Assembly (NCBI GenBank): GCA_014238335.1
Contig: JABABI010000053.1
Coordinates: 1 to 47,703 of the forward strand
Origin: Fuerstiella sp.
GTDB taxonomy: Bacteria > Planctomycetota > Planctomycetia > Planctomycetales > Planctomycetaceae
Direction: 5' to 3'
Length of the DNA stretch: 47,703 nt
Below, piece by piece: positions 8,465 to 17,619 of this stretch (its first letter is position 1; each line of letters starts with the position of its first letter). The notes below the pieces were generated by a model that was given only the letters and a program-made list of their open reading frames with translations, was not told the origin of the DNA and ran no database searches. Position numbers and translations under genes: made by a program.

Positions 8465-11400
8465 GTAAGAAACACACGCTCAAACCTGGCCTGGTTATGA
8501 ATTATTCTGTTTTTGATCAATGGCTTTTTCTCGTTGTCGCGCTGCTGGCTTCCTCGGCGCATGCGGCGGTTGCTGATGGAAATCAAGACGCTGCATTTCT
8601 TAAGAATTATTGCCTGAAATGCCATAATGCCGAAACGCATAAGGGTGATGTTCGGCTGGATCAGCTTGACTTGCGAGTGACTGGCGACAACCACGAACTG
8701 TGGGAAGAGGTCGTGCATAACATCCAGCGGGGCAACATGCCGCCCGAGGATGCCAGGCAACCCAAGGCGAATGAACGCCAGGCGTTTCTTGCTGAGGCGA
8801 TTGGGTCATTAACGAGGTACGAAGTGGACGTGAAGGGCGCGCGGGATCCCTTGACCCGCCTGACCAATAATCAGATCGCGCATAGTCTTCAGGACCTATT
8901 ACCAACGCACGAGCATATTGCGGAACTGCTCATCGGCGACCCGATTGGGAAGCACGGTTTTTCCAGTCAGGCAGAACTCGATCTTTCGGGTTCCTACCTT
9001 CAACTCTATACCGAGGCGCTCGAGCAGATTGTCGAGCGGGCGATACCGAACCTCGATCCAACTCGACCCGATGTGTTTCGCATCGCTGGCAACGATTGGG
9101 AAAAATGCCACTGGGCGGGCGATAACTACCTTTATCAGGGACATCGGCGGTTGTACGAAGGGCCGAAATGGATCGGTGATGATTTTGAGATTCCGATACC
9201 GCCCAAGCATGAATACCGAATGTTCCTGCGAGAAAACAGAAGCAAGGGCAGGTTCCGAATCAAGTTAACGTTACGCAATGAGCCGCCAACTTACGGATAC
9301 GGAGAGCATTTTCTGATCAGACCCGGAACGGCGATAGCTGCGCCGCATTCTGACAAGGTGGTAATAAGGGATTTGACCGAGCCACGCACAGTGCAGATTC
9401 CCCAATCGGGCATTTACCAAGTGGATGTCGTTTTGAAACCGCCGAGCAAGCACATCGTTACCACAGACGCTTCGAAGTTACAGCAGGGATTGGTGGGTGC
9501 CTGGAGTTTGAATGGTGATACCCAGAGTGAATCCAAGCGTAAGGAAATGATTGGGCAACTCGTCGGTGGCGCACAGTTTGTTGATTCACCGATTGGGAAG
9601 GAAGGGAAAGCAATTTCTCTGGATGGGAATGATGATGCAATAGTGATCCCGCGCAACCCCTTGATGGACGTGGGGAAAGGAGATTTTACCGTTGCAGTTT
9701 GGATAAATCCGAGCGTACTGCGGCAAGCCGGTATTGTTTGCCTGGGGCGTTACAACCTTGTTCATGGATGGTATCTGGACATCTTAAATAATACGGGTGT
9801 GATACGGATTGAGACGATAAACCCAGGGAATCAATTCAACGGTACAGTGTCCTCTCGGCCAGGAGTCATCCGCCCCAACACATGGCAGCACGTGGCCGCA
9901 GTGGTGCGCCGTGCCGAAAACCAGACAAAACTCTACGTCAATGGTTTTGAAGTGGGCGTGGGCACGATTAAACCAGAATCACTCGACAATCCCAATGTGG
10001 CTTTACACATCGGTCGCATTCAGGATTCCCGGCTTTTCAAGGGACAGATTGACGAAGTGCGTTTCTACAATCGCGCTTTGGACGTTGAGGAAATTCATGC
10101 CCTCCTGGAACCGGGCAAGCAGTTTGTCGAGGAACCCCCGCAACCGCCACAGGAAATGACGTTAAAGATGGGCGAACGCGAATTTTCAGGCACCATTCAT
10201 CAACCAGCATTTTTGGGTGTTCGCCTGCCAGCAGGGCCGCTGCAGGTGAGCGGCCGTTATGGAGACGGCTCAACCCCTTATCGCATCGATCTTACTCCGA
10301 TGTCTGCGGAGAGTGAGTTCGCGGTTCGATACCAAGAGTTTGAACAACGGGATGCCGCGCGCACGCCACAGGAAATCGGAGTGTACGTCGATCAATCCGG
10401 TGCACATCCTTACAAATTGGTGGCGCCAATCACCGTCCCTGTCAAAGAAGGTCCGCAACACTTTGAAGTTTTCGGTACGCTGGAAGAACACCTTGGCGTG
10501 GTTTCAGACCCGATCCTGGACAAAGATCGAAGCCCCGGTTACTGGTTGAAGTTCCGCACACTCACGATTGTCAATCACAACAAGCTGGAAGGTTTCAAGC
10601 TGCCGGCCCGATTTAATTGGACCGAGCCAATTTTCCTTGTGCGGCCCGATGAACAGTGGATCAAGGCGTTTGGCCATGTGCAGGGCTTGATCCCTTCGGC
10701 AAATGGAAACAACGGCACGCACGGTAATGAAGCAAAGGGGCCCGCTGTCTATCCCGAGGTGATGAATACGCATGGCCACGTGGTCATTGACAAGGTGGAA
10801 TTCGAAACGCCGTTTTCTGAAACCTGGCCGCCACCCGCTGTTCAGCCGTTCCTAACAGATGGGAAGTTGAACCGAATGGCAACGCCAGAAAAACTAAAGG
10901 CGTTCGCGGCACGGGCGTGGCGCCGGCCGCTGTCGGAATCCGACGCGAATCATGTCGACATGATATGGGCGGCTGAGATTGAGTCTGAGGACAGCGATCT
11001 TGAGGCACTGCGAAGCTCATTCGTCACGATCCTTAGCGACCCACGTTTCTTTTATCTGCGCCGATTCGATAATTACGACCTCGCATCCCGCTTGTCATAC
11101 TTCCTCTGGAATGGCCCGCCGGATGCAAAGTTGACCGCGCTGGCTGCTGAGCAAGACGATCTTGATGACTCTGTGATCGAGCAGCAGGTGGACCGTCTGC
11201 TGGCTGACAAACGTGCGCGGCGGTTTGTCGAGGACTTTGTGGCGCAGTGGATCGATTTCACCCGACTGGATCAGATCGCGGTCGATCCGAATTATTACCC
11301 CGCATTCAAAGACCGTGGCGTGCGAATCAGAGAATACATGAAGCAGGAATGCGTCGAATTCTTTGCTCAGGTTCTTCACAAGGATGTGAGTTGCCTTAGT

Positions 11401-12135
11401 TTTCTGGAATCTGATTTTGTGATGGTGAACGAAACAATGTCTGAGCATTACGGCATCAACGGTGTCTTCACACCGAGATTTGTGCCTGTAGCGGCGCCCA
11501 ATGATCGAGGTGGCGGCGTATTGGCACAGGCTGCGGTCATGCTGGCTCAATCCAACGGACAGGATGCGCACGCGGTTAACCGGGGAGTTTGGATCCGTTC
11601 GCGTTTGCTGGGTGATCCGCCGTCCGATCCGCCGCCCGGTGTTCCTGCACTACCGGCACCGTCCAGCGATGCCAAAACCAGCGGCCCTGTATCGGTCAAA
11701 CAGAGATTGGATTTGCATCTCAAAACAGGCACAACGTGCTACGACTGCCACAAGGATATTGATCCATGGGGCATCGCAACTGAAGGCTTCGATGCGGTGG
11801 GCCTGCCGCGAACCACAATTCAAAAGGCTGGTCCGGTTGTTAAGAAAGTCGTCATCGACGAACAGGAAATCGACGGCTTGTTGCCGTTGAAGCATTTCCT
11901 TCTCGAGCAACGCCATGGGCAGTTCGCCTATGGTTTTACGCGTCACATGCTTTCTTATGCCCTGGGCAGACCGCTCACGTTTCGCGATGATCCGATCGTG
12001 CGAGAGTTGCAATCAGAGTTTGAAAAAAACGGGTGCAACATGCGGGGTCTGATCAAAGCGATTGCCACGTCAACGGTTTATAGGCAGGGTTCGCAATCAA
12101 AACCTCCGAAATCATTCTCCCGGCAACGTCAGTAG
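8461..12135 (+). CDS. PSD/PSCyt cytochrome with LamG domain
   Basis: Second large DUF1592-type cytochrome. The ATG at 8461 overlaps the upstream stop (ATGA); a second ATG at 8497 would place the signal peptide (LFLVVALLASSAHA) closer to the N-terminus, so either could be used. Domains in order: PSCyt1 with CLKCH and NMPPED; a DUF1587-like region (TRLTNNQIAHSLQDLLP); a beta-rich segment; a LamG/concanavalin-like domain at about 9480-10110 (VGAWSLNGD...FTVAVWINP...GQIDEVRFYNRAL); DUF1595 (ARAWRRPLSESD); DUF1592 (ASRLSYFLWNGPPDAKL); DUF1588 with heme motif CYDCH (about 11740); and DUF1585 (HMLSYALGRPLTF). Here a LamG fold takes the place of the malectin-like domains of the first cytochrome, so the binding modules differ while the redox frame is the same. 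It is paired with the following DUF1552 gene. Confidence 0.9.
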   Translation: MSKKHTLKPGLVMNYSVFDQWLFLVVALLASSAHAAVADGNQDAAFLKNYCLKCHNAETHKGDVRLDQLDLRVTGDNHELWEEVVHNIQRGNMPPEDARQPKANERQAFLAEAIGSLTRYEVDVKGARDPLTRLTNNQIAHSLQDLLPTHEHIAELLIGDPIGKHGFSSQAELDLSGSYLQLYTEALEQIVERAIPNLDPTRPDVFRIAGNDWEKCHWAGDNYLYQGHRRLYEGPKWIGDDFEIPIPPKHEYRMFLRENRSKGRFRIKLTLRNEPPTYGYGEHFLIRPGTAIAAPHSDKVVIRDLTEPRTVQIPQSGIYQVDVVLKPPSKHIVTTDASKLQQGLVGAWSLNGDTQSESKRKEMIGQLVGGAQFVDSPIGKEGKAISLDGNDDAIVIPRNPLMDVGKGDFTVAVWINPSVLRQAGIVCLGRYNLVHGWYLDILNNTGVIRIETINPGNQFNGTVSSRPGVIRPNTWQHVAAVVRRAENQTKLYVNGFEVGVGTIKPESLDNPNVALHIGRIQDSRLFKGQIDEVRFYNRALDVEEIHALLEPGKQFVEEPPQPPQEMTLKMGEREFSGTIHQPAFLGVRLPAGPLQVSGRYGDGSTPYRIDLTPMSAESEFAVRYQEFEQRDAARTPQEIGVYVDQSGAHPYKLVAPITVPVKEGPQHFEVFGTLEEHLGVVSDPILDKDRSPGYWLKFRTLTIVNHNKLEGFKLPARFNWTEPIFLVRPDEQWIKAFGHVQGLIPSANGNNGTHGNEAKGPAVYPEVMNTHGHVVIDKVEFETPFSETWPPPAVQPFLTDGKLNRMATPEKLKAFAARAWRRPLSESDANHVDMIWAAEIESEDSDLEALRSSFVTILSDPRFFYLRRFDNYDLASRLSYFLWNGPPDAKLTALAAEQDDLDDSVIEQQVDRLLADKRARRFVEDFVAQWIDFTRLDQIAVDPNYYPAFKDRGVRIREYMKQECVEFFAQVLHKDVSCLSFLESDFVMVNETMSEHYGINGVFTPRFVPVAAPNDRGGGVLAQAAVMLAQSNGQDAHAVNRGVWIRSRLLGDPPSDPPPGVPALPAPSSDAKTSGPVSVKQRLDLHLKTGTTCYDCHKDIDPWGIATEGFDAVGLPRTTIQKAGPVVKKVVIDEQEIDGLLPLKHFLLEQRHGQFAYGFTRHMLSYALGRPLTFRDDPIVRELQSEFEKNGCNMRGLIKAIATSTVYRQGSQSKPPKSFSRQRQ

Positions 12136-12153
12136 GGTGGGGAAATAATAATT

Positions 12154-13458
12154 ATGGATGAGAGAATACAGATTCATCGACGTACATTTCTCCGCGGTAC
12201 TGGTGGTGTTGCGCTGAGTTTGCCATTGCTCGAATGTATGGCGAACGATGTAGAGTCTGAGACACCCAAACGATTGTTGGCGCTGTATGTAGGACACGGA
12301 TTCGCCCTGCATGGTGATTGGCGTTGGTATCCAACTCTGGTCGAAGGCCAAATGCACTTTGGCAAATCGATGGAATCCTTTAACCCGCTGGCCAATCGCA
12401 TAACCGTTGTGCAAGGCCTGGAACATCCCCAATGCGTGAGTGCTGGCGGTCATAGTACGGCCGATTCATTTCTGACCGGCAGCAATCCCGCTGCTGCCGT
12501 GAAAAGCCCGTCGCTCGATCAAATCGCCGCAGAGAAGCATGGGCATAAGACGCGCTATCCGAGTCTCGTGCTTGGCAATGAAGGAGGCCTTGGCGGCGAA
12601 GGCCGATCGAACACGCTTTCGTACAATCAATTCGGACGTGCCATCCCTGCGACCAATGATTTGCGAGGATTGTATGACGCGATGTTTAATTCCGATCCGG
12701 CCTTGCAGAAGGCGCAGCACAGACGATTGAGCCGTAATCAGCGCCGTGTTGATAGTGTTTTGAATTCGTATCGCGAGATCAAACGACAACTCGGACGCGA
12801 CGATTCGCAGAAGCTGGAACACTACATGCACGCCTTGCGTGATGTGGAAAAAGATATCGAACGTCTGGAACTTTGGATGGAAAAACCCAAACCAGTAGTG
12901 GCAACTGATGGCCTATCGCTTGACGCAACCGTTCAGGACCCGGCCACATTTATCCGGACGATGTACAGCCTGATTTACTTGGCGTTTAAGACCGATTCAA
13001 CGCGTTACGTGAGTTACATGCTGCAAAGTATGAATAGCAGTACGTGGGACAATGTCCCGATCCAGTTAGGCCTCGGCGGCACGCACCACGTCCTGGCTCA
13101 CAACGCGGCCGCGGGTGCTGCACAAGCCGTCCCTTTGGGGAAGTACGACAAATTTCAGGGCGATCTGCTGGCTGAGTTCATCACGAAGCTGGCGGACACA
13201 CCCGAGGCCGAAGGCACGATGCTCGATAACACAGTCGTGCTCTACGGCAGCAGCAATAGCCAGACGCACGTCAACAGCAACTATCCTATGATGCTGGTGG
13301 GAGGCGAACAACTTGGCCTCAAGCATGGAGCATTTCACCAACTCAGTGACAATGCGCCGCCCCTGTCCAATTTGTATTTAACATTGCTGAATGCACTGGA
13401 CGTACCCGCCACGCAATTCTCTGATAGCAGCTCTACATTCTCGCAAATCATGGCCTGA
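12154..13458 (+). CDS. DUF1552 family exported protein with altered HXXSHH motif
   Basis: 434 residues. ATG at 12154 is preceded by a purine-rich GTGGGGA stretch at suitable distance. The N-terminus has a twin-arginine-like signal (HRRTFLRGTGGVALSLPLL). The overall pattern matches the DUF1552 protein at 5252: NPLANRITVVQGLEH, a central helical region, and TMLDNTVVLYGSSNSQTHVN near the end. The signature that is HVTSHH in the first paralogue reads HVLAHN here, so Ser and the last His are replaced. It follows the LamG cytochrome by 18 bases and is probably in the same transcript. I infer a partner role for that cytochrome. Confidence 0.86.
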   Translation: MDERIQIHRRTFLRGTGGVALSLPLLECMANDVESETPKRLLALYVGHGFALHGDWRWYPTLVEGQMHFGKSMESFNPLANRITVVQGLEHPQCVSAGGHSTADSFLTGSNPAAAVKSPSLDQIAAEKHGHKTRYPSLVLGNEGGLGGEGRSNTLSYNQFGRAIPATNDLRGLYDAMFNSDPALQKAQHRRLSRNQRRVDSVLNSYREIKRQLGRDDSQKLEHYMHALRDVEKDIERLELWMEKPKPVVATDGLSLDATVQDPATFIRTMYSLIYLAFKTDSTRYVSYMLQSMNSSTWDNVPIQLGLGGTHHVLAHNAAAGAAQAVPLGKYDKFQGDLLAEFITKLADTPEAEGTMLDNTVVLYGSSNSQTHVNSNYPMMLVGGEQLGLKHGAFHQLSDNAPPLSNLYLTLLNALDVPATQFSDSSSTFSQIMA

Positions 13459-13652
13459 TCCGCAGTTGGCCGTTTCGGCTGCAACTCCAAAGAAGTTTCC
13501 CTCGCAGCTTCCAACGCCGCCGAGCCCGTCGCCTGGAACCTCGACCGTGCCAGGCGGCTGGGCTCAGGGTCGTTCGCGCGAACGCTCAGGACTGCACGGT
13601 GTCGTTCGCAACTCTCACGAAGATTGACGCCGGCCCCCGGGGCTGCTATATC

Positions 13653-13666
13653 TAGACATTCGTCTA
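13653..13666. promoter_or_regulatory. Perfect inverted repeat, probable operator upstream of iclR-like gene
   Basis: TAGAC-ATTC-GTCTA: two 5-base arms that are exact reverse complements around a 4-base spacer, in an AT-rich patch within GC-rich intergenic DNA, about 65 bases before the regulator's ATG. Size and position fit an IclR-type autoregulatory operator. Binding is inferred, not shown. Confidence 0.45.
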
Positions 13667-13731
13667 TAAATAGAATTCAGGTTCCTGCTCGAAATGGCGG
13701 GATTCGAATCCGAAATGCAAGGTTCGATGGC

Positions 13732-14529
13732 ATGGCAACAATGATGGTTCGACAAACGGAAGCGGATGTCGATGGAGAATTGCCCGCACCGACTGTTGCC
13801 AAAACGATGGCCGTGATCGAGGCTGTCGGGCGGAAGGCGGCCGGGTTGACTCAGGCGGAAGTTGTTCAGCAGACAGGATGTTCAGCGAATCTGGTGTTTC
13901 GGGTGCTGAGCACCCTGGTAACGCTGGGGTATATGAGTCGGCAGGAAGAAAATCGGCGTTATGTGCTGACCAGTCGCCTGATCGAAAGCTGTCAGCCACG
14001 GTCGATGGACAAGAGTCTGGTCCTGAGCGCGCATGCGGCCATGCTATGGTTGCGGGATCAATCGCGAGAAACCGTGCAGTTGATGATCCGTGCGGGCAAC
14101 AAGGGGCTGGTGCTGGAACAGGTTTCGGGATTGGAAGCCGTTCAGGTGATGGGGCGAGTTGGGATGCAGATCCCGCTTTATTCGTGTGCGCCAGGCAAGG
14201 TGATTCTGGCAGCGCTGTCAGAGGCGGAACTGGAGCAGTGGCTGGCGGTCACGGAACTGAAGGCATTCACGGAAAACACCAGAGCCAGTCGTGCGGCGCT
14301 ACTGGACGATCTCGCGCGAACTCGTCAGCACGGCTACGCCGAAGACCGGGAAGAGGGAATCGAAGGGATTCGCTGCGTCGCTGCATCGATCGTTGACGCC
14401 TATCAACGTCCGGTGGGAGCGATCACTGTGATGTCGCCGACCAAACGGCTGCCACAAAAACGATTTTCTGAAATCGGCCAGTGGTGCATCGATGCCGCAG
14501 CACGCGTCCGCAAGGAGCTTTTGTCATGA
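13732..14529 (+). CDS. IclR family transcriptional regulator
   Basis: I chose ATG at 13732 (MATMMVRQTEADVDG) because it lies just before the conserved HTH region; the frame extends to a TTG at 13624, but that would put the palindrome at 13653 inside the gene. Residues about 20-85 form the winged helix (PTVAKTMAVIEAVGR... GCSANLVFRVLSTLVTLGYM). The rest is the IclR effector-binding domain, recognisable in LYSCAPGKVILAALSE, the DREEGIEGIRCVAASI stretch and the C-terminal GAITVMSP. IclR regulators usually control sugar-acid or aromatic catabolism in response to a small molecule. The stop overlaps the downstream cytochrome ATG (ATGA), so regulator and cytochrome are very likely cotranscribed. Confidence 0.9.
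   Translation: MATMMVRQTEADVDGELPAPTVAKTMAVIEAVGRKAAGLTQAEVVQQTGCSANLVFRVLSTLVTLGYMSRQEENRRYVLTSRLIESCQPRSMDKSLVLSAHAAMLWLRDQSRETVQLMIRAGNKGLVLEQVSGLEAVQVMGRVGMQIPLYSCAPGKVILAALSEAELEQWLAVTELKAFTENTRASRAALLDDLARTRQHGYAEDREEGIEGIRCVAASIVDAYQRPVGAITVMSPTKRLPQKRFSEIGQWCIDAAARVRKELLS
14512..14517 (+). promoter_or_regulatory. Shine-Dalgarno AAGGAG deciding the 14526 start
   Basis: AAGGAG lies 8 bases before ATG 14526, inside the end of the regulator gene. It favours 14526 over the in-frame GTG at 14481 and supports translational coupling. Confidence 0.7.
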
Positions 14530-17500
14530 CACAGGAACGAAGGGTAAGTTTCCAACTGGGCACACTTGGCATCGTCGCCTTTGTTGCCAGTTGCGGTGTT
14601 TCGGCACTGCAGGCTGAGGCAATCGACTTCGACAAACAGATTGCCCCGATTCTGGTGTCGCATTGTCTGGAATGTCATCGCGGGGCCGAACCGGAAGGTG
14701 GACTGAATCTGACCGAATTGGCATTGGCAAAAAGGGGTGGCGACAGCGGCGCGGCGATCGTTGTCGGGAAAGACTCTGCGAAGAGTCTACTGTGGGAACG
14801 CGTCAGCGCCGACGAGATGCCACCGCAGCATCCTCTGAAGGCCGAACAGAAAGCGATCCTCAAGAAATGGGTCGATGAAGGAGCGAAGTGGGGGACGAGC
14901 CCGATTGATCGATTCGCGTTTACGACGGACTCGCGAGCCGGTCGTGACTGGTGGTCGCTCCAGCCACTTGGGGCCAGCACGAAACCGACGGAAAACGTTC
15001 GGCGAAACTTCTGGTCACGTAACGCCATTGACCTTTTCATCCTGCAGCGGCTTGAGGCTGCCGGCCTCGCCCCGGCACCGCAGGCTGATCCGCGAGTTCT
15101 CATCCGCCGGCTCTACTTCGGCCTGACCGGTCTGCCGCCGTCTCCGGAAGAAGTCCAGGAGTCTGTTGCAGCGAAAGGTGGGCCGGAGCGGATTGAAAAA
15201 GTCATCGACGAACTGCTGGCCTCAAAGCACTACGGTGAGAGGTGGGGGCGGCACTGGCTGGACGTTGTCCGTTTTGGCGAGAGCGACGGCTTCGAGCGAA
15301 ACTTTCCGCGAAAGACCGCGTGGTACTACCGCGACTGGGTCGTCAATTCGCTGAACAATGACATGCCGTACGACGAGTTCGTCCGGATGCAGCTGATTGG
15401 CGACCTGATCAAAGCCGGACCGGAAGGCGCGGCGGCAACCGGCTTCTGGGTCGCCGGTGTTCATAACACCGTCGTCGGCGGAAGCCGCCGAATGAAACTG
15501 CTCGCCCGGCAGGACGAGATCGAAGAAGTACTGGCGACAGTCGGACAGACGTTCGTCGGCCTCACGGTGAACTGTGCCCGCTGCCACGATCACAAGTTCG
15601 ACCCGATCACTCAGAAAGAGTTTTACCAACTGTCGTCGGCGATCTCGGGACTTGGCTATGGCGAGCGGACCGTGAAGGTGGACTTTTCACCCGTTGATGA
15701 GAAGAGGCTGGCTATCGCTGGAAAGATTCTCGGCGAGGCACCAAAGCAGCTTTCGGCGATCGACAGTAAGGCTCGCGAGGGAATCCTCGAAGCCCGCGAG
15801 AAAGGCAACGTCGAAATCCCCGACCCGCCGTCCGCGTTCGCCCGCTGGGAGTTTGACGGAGACCTCAAAGACAGCATTGGCGATCTGCACGGTAAAGCGG
15901 TTGGCAATGCGAAGATCGAAAACGGAACGCTCGCGCTGGATGGGACGTCGTTTGTCGAAACGGCGCCGCTCAAGAAGGACATCGGGGAAAAAACGCTCGA
16001 GGCTTGGGTGCTGCTCAACAATCTCGACCAGCGCGGCGGCGCGTCGATCTCGATCGAGACTCGCACCGGAGTCATCTTCGACGCCATTGTTTTTGGTGAA
16101 CGAGAGCCGAAACGCTGGATGGCTGGCAGCAATGGATTTGTGAGGACCGACTCGTTCCAGGGGCCGGAAGAGGCTGAAGCCACGAAGCGGCCGGTGCACT
16201 TCGCGATCGTCTATACCAAAGACGGCAACATCACCGGGTACAGGAATGGTCTTCAGTACGGTCGCGTCTTCCGCAAAGCCGGCATGCAGAATTACAAAGC
16301 GGGGGATACGGAAATCGTGTTCGGCCTTCGCCACAAGCCCGCCGGCAGCAGTAAGCACCTGGCGGCCCGTATCCTCAAAGCGGCGTTTTACGATCGAGCT
16401 CTCACCGCCGAAGAGGTCGCTGCTTCGGCAGGCAACTCGGCCGGTTACGTTTCGGAAAATCAGCTCGTCGAATTTCTGACCGACGAAAAACGCAAAGAAC
16501 GGGAACGGCTGAAAACTCAAATTGAAGTCGCCACAAAACTGCGATCCGAGATCAACGCGAAGGCCAGCCTGAAGATGTACACGCTCACGCCCGGGGGCGG
16601 AGCCACGACGAATGTTCTGCTGCGAGGCGACCCGGACAAAGTAGGCGACGTCGTCTCACCAGGGGCCGTCGCGTCCGTTCCGGGCGTCAACGCGGACTTC
16701 TCTCTTCCGCCAGCGGCCCCGGAAGCCGAGCGGCGGCGCAAGCTCGCTGCGTGGATCACTCATAAAGACAACCCGCTCTTCGCGCGAGTCATCGTTAACC
16801 GCGTCTGGCATTACCACTTCGGCACAGGCCTGGTCGACACTCCGAACGACCTGGGCTTCAACGGCGGCCGGCCGTCGCACCCGGAGCTGCTGGAGTGGCT
16901 CGCCGTCTGGTTTCGCGACAGTGGCTACAGCCTGAAAAAACTGCACCGACTGATCCTGACGTCGCGAACCTGGCAGCAAAGCGGCTACATCAAGATTCCC
17001 GCGAACGTCGATGGTGAGCGCAGAAATCCACTCAACGTTGACGCGGATAATCGTCTCCTTTGGAAGATGACGCCGCGCCGGCTGGAGGCCGAGTCGATCC
17101 GCGACGCGATGCTTGTCGTGTCGGGTCAACTTAACGCCAATCTGGGCGGGCCGAGCTTCGAAGACGTCTCGATCATCAGCAATAACGGCACGAATTATTA
17201 CGAACCGAAAGTCGTCGAGGGCGACGCGTTTAACCGGCGGACTATTTATCGCTTCAACCCGCGAGGCGGCCGCAGTGCCTTACTCGACACCTTTGACTGT
17301 CCGGATCCCGCGGCAACCGCACCTCGTCGAGCGGTCACGACGACTCCGCTGCAGGCGCTCAGTCTACTCAATAATGTTTTCGTGCTGCAAATGTCAGAAG
17401 CGTTCGCGGCACGAGTGAAATCGGACGCGGGTGAATCTGTCTTCTCGCAGGTCAGTCGAGCCTGGCAGCTGGCGGTCTGCCGGAAACCAACAGCCGTCGA

Positions 17501-17594
17501 ACGCGACCTGTCCACAAAGTTAATCAACGAGCACGGTCTGGCAGCACTCTGCCGGGGACTGTTTAACTCCAACGAATTCGTCGTCGTCGAATAG
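14526..17594 (+). CDS. PSCyt1-DUF1549-LamG-DUF1553 cytochrome protein
   Basis: Exported protein of about 1022 residues with a signal peptide ending near GVSALQAEA. Order: PSCyt1 heme domain (CLECH, then ADEMPPQHPL); DUF1549/PSCyt2 (RRLYFGLTGLPPSPEEV, HYGERWGRHWLDVVRFGESD, then the second heme motif in NCARCHDHKFDPI); a LamG-like beta-sandwich at about 15840-16420 (ARWEFDGDLKDSIG...FYDRALTAEEVAA); a short coiled linker (KRKERERLKTQI); and DUF1553/PSD1 (LFARVIVNRVWHYHFGTGLV, WQQSGY, RRLEAESIRDAML, TTPLQALSLLNN). This is the standard planctomycete architecture and is normally followed by a DUF1501 gene, as here. Likely a periplasmic redox component for a glycan-related pathway; the substrate is unknown. 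Confidence 0.92.
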   Translation: MTQERRVSFQLGTLGIVAFVASCGVSALQAEAIDFDKQIAPILVSHCLECHRGAEPEGGLNLTELALAKRGGDSGAAIVVGKDSAKSLLWERVSADEMPPQHPLKAEQKAILKKWVDEGAKWGTSPIDRFAFTTDSRAGRDWWSLQPLGASTKPTENVRRNFWSRNAIDLFILQRLEAAGLAPAPQADPRVLIRRLYFGLTGLPPSPEEVQESVAAKGGPERIEKVIDELLASKHYGERWGRHWLDVVRFGESDGFERNFPRKTAWYYRDWVVNSLNNDMPYDEFVRMQLIGDLIKAGPEGAAATGFWVAGVHNTVVGGSRRMKLLARQDEIEEVLATVGQTFVGLTVNCARCHDHKFDPITQKEFYQLSSAISGLGYGERTVKVDFSPVDEKRLAIAGKILGEAPKQLSAIDSKAREGILEAREKGNVEIPDPPSAFARWEFDGDLKDSIGDLHGKAVGNAKIENGTLALDGTSFVETAPLKKDIGEKTLEAWVLLNNLDQRGGASISIETRTGVIFDAIVFGEREPKRWMAGSNGFVRTDSFQGPEEAEATKRPVHFAIVYTKDGNITGYRNGLQYGRVFRKAGMQNYKAGDTEIVFGLRHKPAGSSKHLAARILKAAFYDRALTAEEVAASAGNSAGYVSENQLVEFLTDEKRKERERLKTQIEVATKLRSEINAKASLKMYTLTPGGGATTNVLLRGDPDKVGDVVSPGAVASVPGVNADFSLPPAAPEAERRRKLAAWITHKDNPLFARVIVNRVWHYHFGTGLVDTPNDLGFNGGRPSHPELLEWLAVWFRDSGYSLKKLHRLILTSRTWQQSGYIKIPANVDGERRNPLNVDADNRLLWKMTPRRLEAESIRDAMLVVSGQLNANLGGPSFEDVSIISNNGTNYYEPKVVEGDAFNRRTIYRFNPRGGRSALLDTFDCPDPAATAPRRAVTTTPLQALSLLNNVFVLQMSEAFAARVKSDAGESVFSQVSRAWQLAVCRKPTAVERDLSTKLINEHGLAALCRGLFNSNEFVVVE

Positions 17595-17619
17595 GCCATT
17601 GCCGGTCGAAAGAATTGTC

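Noticed and set aside
13391..13627. Plus-strand open frame after the second DUF1552 gene
   Set aside because: It overlaps the end of the DUF1552 gene in another frame, is Pro/Ser-rich and matches no family; more likely a chance frame in GC-rich DNA.
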